The notes: generated by a model not told the origin, from the letters alone. A stretch of DNA of 6,697 nt from Lysobacterales bacterium UBA2790 (GCA_002352135.1 DEHW01000077.1:1-6697); one strand, 5' to 3'. Positions 1-5,533 are shown, numbered from the stretch's first letter. Program-made: numbers and translations.

Positions 1-601
1 CACCAAAATCCATCAGCACGGCATGTCCATGCCTGTCGAGCATGACGTTACCCGCCTTGATGTCCGCGTGGACGATGCCCGCGGCATGCACAGCCTGCAG
101 TGCACTGGCCAGTTCCGCAGCGAATTGCTGCAGGGCTTCCAGCGGCAACGGTCCCTCGCGCTGCAACCTCGCCTGCAAGGTCTCGCCATCAATCCAGTCG
201 GCCCACAGACCTGCGCGATCCTGATGAAAGCTCGCCCCGTGTACCGCCAGCACATGCGGATGACGGACGCGCGCCAGGCGCTTCGCTTCGGCAACAAAAT
301 CGCGACCACTGAGCAGACCCGACGGCGCATCCATGCGCTTGAGCTTGAGCGCCACGTAACGATCCAAGGTCGGGTCCCAAGCGCGGAATACCTCACCGAA
401 TGAACCGTGGTCCATCCGCTGCAACCGCTGCAAATGGCCCCAGGTTGCACCGACGGATTGATCGCCGGCCAATGCGCGTCCGATCTGGGCCACGCGCAGC
501 AGACCGCGCGCAAGCTTTGGGTCGGCCAACGACTGCGTATCCACCGGCTCGCCGGACGCGATCCGCTGGGCCGCTGCCAGCACCGGATCCGTCGACTTCA
601 T
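1..601 (-). CDS. Hanks-type Ser/Thr protein kinase, N-terminal part (runs off left edge)
   Basis: The first 200 codons of a eukaryotic-like protein kinase are present; the rest lies beyond position 1. A leader of about 55 residues comes before the catalytic domain. Visible kinase elements are a P-loop-like HGSFGEVFRAWD (65-76), the ATP-binding lysine in VALKL (Lys86), the helix-C glutamate (Glu105 in DFVAEAKRL), a catalytic loop HADIKAGN with Asp180, Lys182 and Asn185, and the metal-binding DFG (198-200) at the very edge. Two departures stand out: Asp64 sits where the first P-loop glycine is usual, and the HRD arginine is Ala179, making it a non-RD kinase. The start ATG at 601 overlaps the sigma-factor stop in an ATGA junction, so the two are probably translationally coupled. 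By analogy with ECF43-type pairs, it probably phosphorylates that sigma factor. Sensor or transmembrane domains, if any, would be in the missing part. Confidence 0.9.
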   Translation of the reverse strand, partial: MKSTDPVLAAAQRIASGEPVDTQSLADPKLARGLLRVAQIGRALAGDQSVGATWGHLQRLQRMDHGSFGEVFRAWDPTLDRYVALKLKRMDAPSGLLSGRDFVAEAKRLARVRHPHVLAVHGASFHQDRAGLWADWIDGETLQARLQREGPLPLEALQQFAAELASALQAVHAAGIVHADIKAGNVMLDRHGHAVLMDFG

Positions 602-1149
602 CCGAGCTCCCGAGCCAGATCGACCAACGCTCGCGAAACCAGCATGTGTGCCGCGTTGGCCGTGGGACGATGCAGCGCTTCGGCGATCTCGGCAAAGCCC
701 ATGCCGAACTCGAAACGCAGGATCACCGCCTCACGCCGCAAGGGTGACAACTTGGCCAAAGCGGCTTCGTAGTCAAGAAAATCATCCAATGCCGGCAGTG
801 AAGCGTCCATCGCGACACTGGATTCCTCCTCTGGCAAACGCTCGTCCAGGCCGTGGCGGCCCACACGCCGCAGCTCCATGCGGATTGCGTTCATCAAACT
901 GGTACGCAGATAGGCCAGAAACGCCCCTTCTCGTTGCGGGCGGAAATTCGCCACACCTTTCAATGCCGAAAGCAGGGTGATCTGCACAAGGTCATGCGTG
1001 TCGTTCAGATCACGTGCATGCGCGGGCAGGCGACCTCGCGCCCAACGTCGCAGCAAGGGCAGATAGCGCGCCATCAAGCGCTCACCCGCCATGGCGTCGC
1101 CGCCACGAACCAGGTCCAACAAGGTAGCGGTGGATTCGACTGAAGCCAC
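598..1149 (-). CDS. ECF-type RNA polymerase sigma factor, kinase-linked (ECF43-like)
   Basis: This is a 183-residue sigma-70 family protein with only regions 2 and 4, as is usual for extracytoplasmic-function sigma factors. Region 2 covers about residues 10-90 and contains DTHDLVQIT at 50-58, the core-binding 2.2 segment. Region 4 covers about 128-183 with a helix-turn-helix around 150-175 (FAEIAEALHRPTANAAHMLVSRAL). I chose the GTG at 1149 because AGGGAGGG lies just upstream; a GTG at 1164 would add five residues but would precede that Shine-Dalgarno. No anti-sigma gene is adjacent; the next gene is a Ser/Thr kinase overlapping by four bases. The usual acidic DAED-type stretch is partly replaced by DTHD, with Thr58 close by. 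In ECF43 factors such as Vibrio EcfP, a threonine in this region is phosphorylated by the partner kinase to allow RNA polymerase binding. Membership of that group is inferred from this arrangement. Confidence 0.9.
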   Translation of the reverse strand: MASVESTATLLDLVRGGDAMAGERLMARYLPLLRRWARGRLPAHARDLNDTHDLVQITLLSALKGVANFRPQREGAFLAYLRTSLMNAIRMELRRVGRHGLDERLPEEESSVAMDASLPALDDFLDYEAALAKLSPLRREAVILRFEFGMGFAEIAEALHRPTANAAHMLVSRALVDLARELG

Positions 1150-1153
1150 GTGA

Positions 1154-1161
1154 CCCTCCCT
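1154..1161 (-). promoter_or_regulatory. Ribosome binding site of the sigma-factor gene
   Basis: The minus strand reads AGGGAGGG, four bases before the GTG at 1149. It lies inside the reading frame if the more distal GTG at 1164 is used, which argues for 1149 as the true start. Confidence 0.6.
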
Positions 1162-1170
1162 CACCAGGCA

Positions 1171-1191
1171 CCCGCATCGTCACACCGCGGG
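1171..1191. other. Inverted repeat upstream of the sigma-factor gene
   Basis: CCCGC (1171-1175) and GCGGG (1187-1191) can pair around an 11-base loop in the 123-bp gap between the aceK stop and the sigma-factor start. There is no T-tract on either strand, so it is not a standard intrinsic terminator. It could be a chance GC-rich match. I found no convincing -35/-10 pair in this gap. Confidence 0.2.
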
Positions 1192-1272
1192 GCCGAGCCT
1201 CAGTGTGGCGATCTGTCTCGCACTCGCGCAAGCGTATTTACCTACGCCGCGGTCTGCGCACTGTGGCGGGAA

Positions 1273-3009
1273 TCAACTCCCCGGCTGCAAGCGCATGCGC
1301 TGTGGATACGGCGGTACATCTGCGAAGCGTCCGGCGTTCAGGCCCTGCTGCAGATCCAGCCACCACTGCACATCGAAGATGTCGCCGTGCGCGTCCATCA
1401 ATGCCTGCCGCAAACCGGCGTCCAAACCGAGGAACTGCGGAAACTGCTCGGGAAAGACATCGTTCTCGCCGACGTAGTACCAGGCACCGCTGTGCATTTC
1501 CTCGTCGTCATCGCGCGCCTCGGGCAGCGCGCGGAAGTTGCAGTCAGTGACGAAACACAACTCGTCGTAGTCGTAGAAGATCGCCCGTCCATTGCGGCTC
1601 ATGCCGAAGTTCTTCAGTAGCAGGTCGCCGGGAAAGATATTGCTGCGCGCCAGATCCTTGATCGATTGACCGTAGTCGACGATGGCGGCGATGGCCTTGT
1701 CGCGTTCGACTTCGCGCAGATACAGGTTGAGTGGGCGCAGTCGGCGCTCGACGTAGCAATGCCGCACGATCAGATCGTCGCCGTCCTCGTGTACGCTTTC
1801 GCTGCAGCCCTCGACCAGTTCACTCAGCAATTCCGGCGCGAACTGCCGCTTGGGGAAACGCAGATGGCGGAACTGCTGCGCATCGACCAACCGACCGGCG
1901 CGGTCGTGGTTGAACACCAGGCGGTATTTCTCTTCGACTTCCGCGCGTGCCACGTTCTTGGGATAGGCGAATTTGTCGCGGATCAGCTTGAACACCACCG
2001 GATACGAAGGCAGCGTGAACACCGCCATCACCATGCCGCGCTCGCCCGGCGCGTTGACCAGCAACTCCTCCGGTTGACGTTGCAGGTGGGCGAAGAAGTG
2101 CCGATAGCGTTCGGTCTTGCCCTGCTTGGCGCGTCCCAGCACGGTATAGATTTCATCGACCGGCTTGTGCGGCATCAGGGTGCGCAGAAACACCACCGCG
2201 TCGCCTACGGTTTCCAGATCGGCATGGAAGTAGCTGCGTGTGTAGCCGAACAGCACGCTGACCTGTTCGCGCTGGGTGATCACCGCATCGGCACGAATGC
2301 CTTCGTCGGTATTCATCAAGGCAATGACCAGCGGCGAGAAGCGGAACTCGCCGAACACCCGTCCAACCAGATAGGCACGCCGCTCACGATAGAACACCGT
2401 CTGCATCAACTCGATGGCGCGCACCGCAGGCGCATCCCAATGCGCCAGATGAGCGCGCAGCGCATCCGCAATCTGCTGCGCACACGCCACCGGACTCACG
2501 TGCGGCACGCTGAATGAGTAGTCCTGCAGAATGCGCTCGACCACGCCTTCCAGATTGTTGATCGCCGTGTAGCTGCGTCGTGCCACCGGGTGCGAAATGC
2601 GCTCGGTCGGCTCGATTTCCAGCGCCACGAACTCCACATCCGCATCCACACCTTGCGTACCGAAAAAGCGCCGCGTCAGGGTGTTGAAGAAGGTCTTGTA
2701 CAACTCACCGTCGACCAACGGCTCGATCAGCTCGGCGAAGCGTCGCTTGACCGCCGCCCACAGCCCGCGATCCTGCGCTCGCGCGCCCAACTGCACCACT
2801 AGACGCGCGCGGATCGCCGCAATGCACTGGTCATACAACTCGATACGCTCAACCGCATCACTCTTCGCCGCCAGCCATGCCCGCTGCTCGAACCGCGATT
2901 TGGCGCGCTGGGTGATCTCGCGAAAACGCGCGTGGTAATCCTCGAAGGCGTCATGGATGGCCTGCGCAACGCTGTCGGCCAGATTCACGGCTGGACTGGG
3001 CTCATGCAT
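1273..3009 (-). CDS. aceK: Isocitrate dehydrogenase kinase/phosphatase AceK
   Basis: AceK is a cytoplasmic bifunctional enzyme that phosphorylates isocitrate dehydrogenase to inactivate it and dephosphorylates it to reactivate it, so directing isocitrate to the glyoxylate shunt or the TCA cycle. The 578 codons from the ATG at 3009 match the usual family length. Recognised features are the ATP-binding loop APGERGMVM (320-328), the nucleotide-binding lysine in FKLIRDKF (Lys341), the NVARAEVEEKYRLV segment, the catalytic NIFPGDLLLKNFG with Asp462, and the metal-binding YDYDE with Asp480 and Asp482. These correspond to Lys336, Asp457, Asp475 and Asp477 of E. coli with a constant offset of five. 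GGAG at 3017-3020, seven bases before the ATG, supports this start over an in-frame start at 3051. Neither aceA nor aceB is adjacent, so the gene appears monocistronic here, unlike the aceBAK operon of enterics. It is divergent from the amidotransferase gene. Confidence 0.97.
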   Translation of the reverse strand: MHEPSPAVNLADSVAQAIHDAFEDYHARFREITQRAKSRFEQRAWLAAKSDAVERIELYDQCIAAIRARLVVQLGARAQDRGLWAAVKRRFAELIEPLVDGELYKTFFNTLTRRFFGTQGVDADVEFVALEIEPTERISHPVARRSYTAINNLEGVVERILQDYSFSVPHVSPVACAQQIADALRAHLAHWDAPAVRAIELMQTVFYRERRAYLVGRVFGEFRFSPLVIALMNTDEGIRADAVITQREQVSVLFGYTRSYFHADLETVGDAVVFLRTLMPHKPVDEIYTVLGRAKQGKTERYRHFFAHLQRQPEELLVNAPGERGMVMAVFTLPSYPVVFKLIRDKFAYPKNVARAEVEEKYRLVFNHDRAGRLVDAQQFRHLRFPKRQFAPELLSELVEGCSESVHEDGDDLIVRHCYVERRLRPLNLYLREVERDKAIAAIVDYGQSIKDLARSNIFPGDLLLKNFGMSRNGRAIFYDYDELCFVTDCNFRALPEARDDDEEMHSGAWYYVGENDVFPEQFPQFLGLDAGLRQALMDAHGDIFDVQWWLDLQQGLNAGRFADVPPYPQRMRLQPGS

Positions 3010-3063
3010 GACAGGACTCCGCTGATTCGGGAGGCACAGCATATCGACCACCTACCCACAGAG

Positions 3064-3099
3064 GTATGGCAAAGGGCTGCTTACACCGCGTTGCCATAC
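3064..3099. promoter_or_regulatory. Perfect 9-bp inverted repeat in the divergent aceK/amidotransferase spacer
   Basis: GTATGGCAA (3064-3072) and TTGCCATAC (3091-3099) are exact reverse complements separated by 18 bases. The left arm is read TTGCCATAC on the minus strand toward aceK, and the right arm reads the same on the plus strand toward the amidotransferase gene. TTGCCA differs from the -35 consensus TTGACA at one base, so the arms could be paired -35 elements. However, I see no good -10 box at 16-18 bp from either. A dimeric-regulator operator, or an RNA hairpin with a large loop, are alternatives. Confidence 0.4.
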
Positions 3100-3228
3100 A
3101 TCCGCGATCTGTGGGCTTCCACATCCATCCATGGTTCGGGCCGCGCGGTCATGCTGTCATTCGCACTGTTGCCCTCGACACACGCGGGACGGCATGCTGC
3201 CTGAGCCACTCCTTTTTCTTCACCCTCG

Positions 3229-4083
3229 ATGTCCCGGATTCTGGTCTTTCAACATGTTGCCGCAGAACCTTTGGGCACGCTCAATGCGCTGATGCGCAAG
3301 CGCGGGCATCCGCTGCGGTTCGTCAATTTCGAGCGCAATCCGCAGGCACAGCCGAGCGTTGATCACTATCAGGGTTTGGTGGTTCTGGGCGGTCCGATGA
3401 ATGTGCAGGATCTTCCACAGCGCCCACACCTACGCACCGAGCTGCAGGTGATCGAACACGCGCTGGAGCAGGACAAGCCGGTGTTGGGTATCTGCCTCGG
3501 CGCACAGTTGCTGGCGCATGTGCTGGGAGCACCCGTAGGCAAACACGCGCAGTCGGAAATCGGCTGGTACCGTTTGCGATTGACGGACGCGGGGCGCGGC
3601 GATCCGGTGTTGTCGCCGCTGGGGGTCGAGACCTCGGTGTTCCAGTGGCACAGCTGCAGTTTCGCGATGCCAGCGGGCGCGGTTCACCTGGCCGAGACCG
3701 ACACCTGCCAGAACCAGGCGTTTCGCTACGGCGAGAAAGCCTATGGGCTGCAGTTTCATCTGGAAGCCAGCGCGAACCTGATCGAGCGCTGGCTGGCTAC
3801 GCCCGAATACGCTGCCGAACTGCTCCCGGCGCAATCGACCGACCCGGCTGAAGTCATCCGTCAACGCACACGCCATCTGGTGCATGTGCAGCAAGCCCGC
3901 GCGGAGTCCGTGTTCAACCGTTTTCTTGATCTCGTTGGCCCGGCACCCTATGCCAATCGCCAAGCCTGCGTTCAGCGCCTTGCCTTGCCCCTGCTCTCAC
4001 CCAGCATCGATCCCGACCAGCCCCACGCGCCCTATCGACGGGTCATGCCGCGCAATCTGCTGGATCGCAAGCGGCGCGGCTGA
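3229..4083 (+). CDS. Class I glutamine amidotransferase-like protein
   Basis: A 284-residue cytoplasmic protein carries a complete class I glutamine amidotransferase fold in residues 1-180. The catalytic triad is visible: nucleophile Cys89 in GICLGAQLLAHVLG, and His177 and Glu179 in GLQFHLEAS. The oxyanion region LVVLGGPMNV (50-59) and FQWHSCSFAMP (138-148) are typical of stand-alone GMP-synthase-like amidotransferases. Such proteins hydrolyse glutamine, or a related gamma-glutamyl compound, to release ammonia or cleave the gamma-glutamyl bond. No synthetase domain or partner subunit is fused or adjacent, so the substrate is unknown. About 100 residues follow the catalytic glutamate, and the final basic stretch (PRNLLDRKRRG) looks like a family-specific tail. 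The start is chosen because MSRILVFQHV forms the expected first strand; only a weak Shine-Dalgarno precedes it. The gene is divergent from aceK. Confidence 0.9.
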   Translation: MSRILVFQHVAAEPLGTLNALMRKRGHPLRFVNFERNPQAQPSVDHYQGLVVLGGPMNVQDLPQRPHLRTELQVIEHALEQDKPVLGICLGAQLLAHVLGAPVGKHAQSEIGWYRLRLTDAGRGDPVLSPLGVETSVFQWHSCSFAMPAGAVHLAETDTCQNQAFRYGEKAYGLQFHLEASANLIERWLATPEYAAELLPAQSTDPAEVIRQRTRHLVHVQQARAESVFNRFLDLVGPAPYANRQACVQRLALPLLSPSIDPDQPHAPYRRVMPRNLLDRKRRG

Positions 4084-4112
4084 GTGGAACATCGGGGCAG
4101 CTCGAAAAGTCG

Positions 4113-4145
4113 GTCATGCCCGCGAAGGCGGGTATCCAGATACCC
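4113..4145. repeat. MPAKAGIQ-type intergenic repeat with hairpin (single copy)
   Basis: Positions 4113-4139 resemble the widespread REP-like element whose plus-strand translation reads MPAKAGIQ, common in intergenic DNA of Xanthomonadales, Neisseria and others. ATGCCCGC (4116-4123) pairs with GCGGGTAT (4128-4135) around a GAAG loop, with one G-T pair. A second, mutually exclusive pairing is also present: GGGTATC (4130-4136) against GATACCC (4139-4145). It lies 29 bases after the amidotransferase stop, between convergent genes, the usual place for such elements. It may protect or end the transcript, though there is no T-tract. Only one copy is seen in the window. Confidence 0.6.
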
Positions 4146-4152
4146 AACATCG

Positions 4153-4255
4153 ATCGCTCAATGGCGATGAGGTGCAACGAGCACTTCGCTCGATACATCC
4201 GTGGAGGCAATGCGCGACGTCTTCGCGTTTCGGGCGCAATCAATGTCGACCGACA
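4153..4255. other. Run of four small stem-loops in the convergent spacer
   Basis: Immediately after the MPAKAGIQ-type repeat are four exact 5-bp inverted repeats in order: ATCGC/GCGAT (4153-4168), CGAGC/GCTCG (4178-4192), CGCGA/TCGCG (4213-4227) and TGTCG/CGACA (4244-4255). The last has only a two-base spacer. The stretch 4084-4278 has no protein-coding gene that I can support. Short stems are easy to find in GC-rich DNA, so this could be chance, but their spacing resembles a folded 3' UTR or a degenerate repeat array. Confidence 0.25.
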
Positions 4256-4278
4256 CGAACGACGCGCACCCTCTTCGA

Positions 4279-4350
4279 CTACCCGCCAAGCAGCCAAACA
4301 ATGACCAACGCCAAGGCGATGAGGGGCAGGCCAAGCGCCAGCAAGCGCAA
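4279..4350 (-). pseudogene. In-frame hydrophobic tail beyond the small membrane protein stop
   Basis: Directly after the TAA at 4351-4353, and in the same frame, 23 sense codons read LRLLALGLPLIALALVIVWLLGG in two overlapping parts (LRLLALGLPLIALA, then LALVIVWLLGG) and end at TAG (4279-4281). This is a textbook transmembrane segment with an uninterrupted frame. The simplest reading is that it was once the C-terminal helix of the upstream small membrane protein and was cut off by a nonsense change (for example CAA to TAA). No ATG or good ribosome-binding site would allow separate translation, although the first codon is TTG. Confidence 0.45.
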
Positions 4351-4554
4351 TTACCTGCCAAAGAGGCCTGGGTCGTAGGCAGGGCTGGTCGGATCGCCGT
4401 ATCGATGACCGCTCAATAGACTGCGAACTTGCGCGACCGGTGACTTGGAGCGGTCGGTTCGCTTGAAACGGACGAACAGCAGCAGCGCCGACGCGAACAC
4501 CGTCCAGTAGGCCCACCAGTAGTCCTGAAGATGGTTGATCAAGTCAGTCTTCAT
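4351..4554 (-). CDS. Small one-helix membrane protein, probably truncated
   Basis: I do not recognise this 67-residue protein. Its N-terminus (MKTDLINHLQDYW) leads into one predicted membrane helix at about residues 14-30 (WAYWTVFASALLLFVRF), followed by a basic stretch KRTDRSK. That predicts a cytoplasmic C-terminal side by the positive-inside rule. The remainder (SPVAQVRSLLSGHRYGDPTSPAYDPGLFGR) is polar. The frame resumes after the TAA with a second clear membrane helix, so the intact ancestor may have had about 91 residues and two helices. The ATG at 4554 has no Shine-Dalgarno of its own; an in-frame GTG at 4596 overlaps a good Shine-Dalgarno and is unlikely as a start. A short leader frame ends within its first codons, so translation could be coupled, or the 5' end could be frameshifted. 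It is convergent with the amidotransferase gene. Confidence 0.55.
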   Translation of the reverse strand: MKTDLINHLQDYWWAYWTVFASALLLFVRFKRTDRSKSPVAQVRSLLSGHRYGDPTSPAYDPGLFGR

Positions 4555-4588
4555 TTGTTGCAGCAAGGCTGCCGAACATGGGCCACAT
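4544..4588 (-). CDS. Possible 14-codon leader peptide overlapping the small membrane gene start
   Basis: The minus strand has GGAGAGG at 4602-4596, seven bases before an ATG at 4588. The frame encodes MWPMFGSLAATNED and ends at TGA (4546-4544), four codons into the small membrane protein frame. This is a much better ribosome-binding site than that of the downstream ATG at 4554. It may be a leader that feeds ribosomes to the next start, or the original N-terminus of that protein separated by a frameshift. There is no direct sign of translation. Confidence 0.3.
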   Translation of the reverse strand: MWPMFGSLAATNED

Positions 4589-4621
4589 CGTTGCACCTCT
4601 CCAACAAGGCAAGAATCGCAT

Positions 4622-4643
4622 GCCGATGCAACGGCTTATCGGC
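4622..4643. other. Weak inverted repeat between the lipoprotein and small membrane genes
   Basis: GCCGAT (4622-4627) and ATCGGC (4638-4643) form a 6-bp stem with a 10-base loop in the gap between the lipoprotein stop and the leader frame. A 10-bp palindrome TCAACGTTGA lies at 4662-4671 and is followed on the plus strand by CTCTTTTTG. Neither is oriented with a T-tract as a terminator for the minus-strand lipoprotein gene, so the role is unclear. Confidence 0.2.
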
Positions 4644-4711
4644 GCAAGTCGTGCTCACCGTTCAACGTTGACTCTTTTTGAAGGCCGGATTGCTTCCTGC
4701 GGACGGCACCT

Positions 4712-5173
4712 CTACCTGACGTTGATCTGCGCAGGATCGGTAACATTGACGTGCGTTTGGTAGTAGTATTTGTCACTGACGCGCCCGTCAGCAATCAGGC
4801 GAATCGTCGTTCGGACTGCCTTGCCTCGCACCAGTATGTCCTTTCCCTTGAGTGCCACGCTTGGATGCTCGCCCAAGCGCTCCGCCAGTTGTCGCGCGGC
4901 TATTGGCGCAATGGCAATCGTGAGATTGCGCTGATCGCGATAGTCCAGTTCGGAGTTCAGGTAGGTTCGATCCCGCTGCAATCCAGTGGCCTGAACCCGC
5001 ATGATGAACACGCCCTCCACTCCCGCCGGGGCGGCATTGGCTGCCATGAAGATCGCCTGTTGCGGTGTGACCAGCGCTTGATCTGGAACTACCGCGTTGC
5101 GACCCGAGGGCACGCTGGCACATGCTCCGAGCAGCGCCGCCGCGAGAGAAAACAGCAGAAGTTCGGGTTTCAT
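4712..5173 (-). CDS. Uncharacterised outer-membrane-type lipoprotein
   Basis: This 153-residue protein starts with a lipoprotein signal: a short charged end (MKPE), a hydrophobic core, and the lipobox LLGAC with Cys18 as the lipidated residue after signal peptidase II cleavage. The residue after the cysteine is alanine, not aspartate, which predicts sorting to the outer membrane in proteobacteria. The mature part has no cysteines or motifs I can assign. It contains [13 protein letters not shown] and [19 protein letters not shown], an alternating pattern suggesting a beta-rich fold, and a C-terminal segment [17 protein letters not shown] then [17 protein letters not shown]. The start ATG is chosen because the signal peptide begins there and GGAG (5185-5188) lies 11 bases upstream; the longer frame from 5254 would bury the signal. 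It appears monocistronic. The function is unknown. Confidence 0.8.
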   Translation of the reverse strand: MKPELLLFSLAAALLGACASVPSGRNAVVPDQALVTPQQAIFMAANAAPAGVEGVFIMRVQATGLQRDRTYLNSELDYRDQRNLTIAIAPIAARQLAERLGEHPSVALKGKDILVRGKAVRTTIRLIADGRVSDKYYYQTHVNVTDPAQINVR

Positions 5174-5209
5174 GGTGTTCGTTGCTCCGCAAAGCGATCG
5201 AAGGCTATT

Positions 5210-5253
5210 GGACACCATTTGTCCGGTACAGCGCTGCGATGCATGTCGCGACA
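5210..5253. promoter_or_regulatory. Possible operator region upstream of the lipoprotein gene
   Basis: GGACA (5210-5214) and TGTCC (5220-5224) form an inverted repeat with a five-base centre, starting 37 bases upstream of the lipoprotein ATG. A perfect 10-bp palindrome TGTCGCGACA follows at 5244-5253. Both lie where a promoter and operator for the minus-strand gene would be. No clear -35/-10 pair was found, so regulator binding is only a suggestion. Confidence 0.25.
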
Positions 5254-5500
5254 CGCCGACCGCGTTGCGCCGGGAACGTTTGAGTCACCACCGGTCCGAC
5301 GGCGTCTCCACGATCCTGCGCGTCGACAAAACGAACGCCGGTGGGCGATGGCCGAGAACCTCGTGACGAAAACGAGTCGTGCATCTGTTCTTCGGCAGCC
5401 TGCGCTCACCCGAGACAGTTTCGAGTCGGCGGATCGAGGGTTCTTCGCGCAATGGCGTATCGGCTTCAGGGGTGGGGTCGCGCGAGGCGGACAAGCTGGG

Positions 5501-5509
5501 TGCGATAAT
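5501..5509 (+). promoter_or_regulatory. yjdM: Extended -10 promoter of yjdM
   Basis: TGC followed by GATAAT (5504-5509) is a TGn extended -10 element that matches TATAAT at five of six bases. There is no good -35 at 16-18 bp, which extended -10 promoters tolerate. Transcription would start near 5516, giving an untranslated leader of about 18 bases before the ATG at 5534. Confidence 0.5.
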
Positions 5510-5533
5510 GCGTTTTTATTCTTGGAACCGCCC

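Larger units (their letters stand above)
5174..5533. other. 360-bp divergent spacer between the lipoprotein gene and yjdM
   Basis: No coding frame here is credible: the open frames lack ribosome-binding sites and have compositions typical of antisense shadows. The stretch contains an inverted repeat at 5210-5224, a palindrome at 5244-5253 and a promoter at 5501-5509, listed separately. The middle part (about 5260-5480) shows nothing that I can name. It is long for a spacer between two small genes, so an unannotated small RNA or the remnant of a lost gene is possible. Confidence 0.4.

Noticed and set aside
13..513. 166-codon open frame on the minus strand
   Set aside because: It is an out-of-frame shadow of the kinase, whose true frame carries the VALK, HxD and DFG motifs.
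1268..1281. GGGA/TCCC hairpin over the aceK stop codon as a terminator
   Set aside because: The stem is only four to five pairs and is not followed by a T-tract.
1666..2517. 283-codon open frame on the plus strand
   Set aside because: It lies wholly antisense to aceK, whose catalytic motifs are all intact, and has no ribosome-binding site. Long antisense frames are common in GC-rich coding DNA.
3091..3120. Full sigma-70 promoter starting at TTGCCA
   Set aside because: No acceptable -10 hexamer occurs 15-19 bp downstream, so only the inverted repeat itself is reported.
3430..3963. 177-codon open frame on the minus strand
   Set aside because: It is antisense to the amidotransferase gene, which has a complete catalytic triad.
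4158..4361. 67-codon minus-strand frame rich in Cys and Trp
   Set aside because: It is another frame over the hydrophobic tail of the small membrane gene and the convergent spacer, without a ribosome-binding site.
4751..5533. Upstream in-frame extension of yjdM to a 375-residue protein
   Set aside because: The extension is antisense to the lipoprotein gene and then runs through the spacer. The family N-terminus and an extended -10 promoter place the start at 5534.
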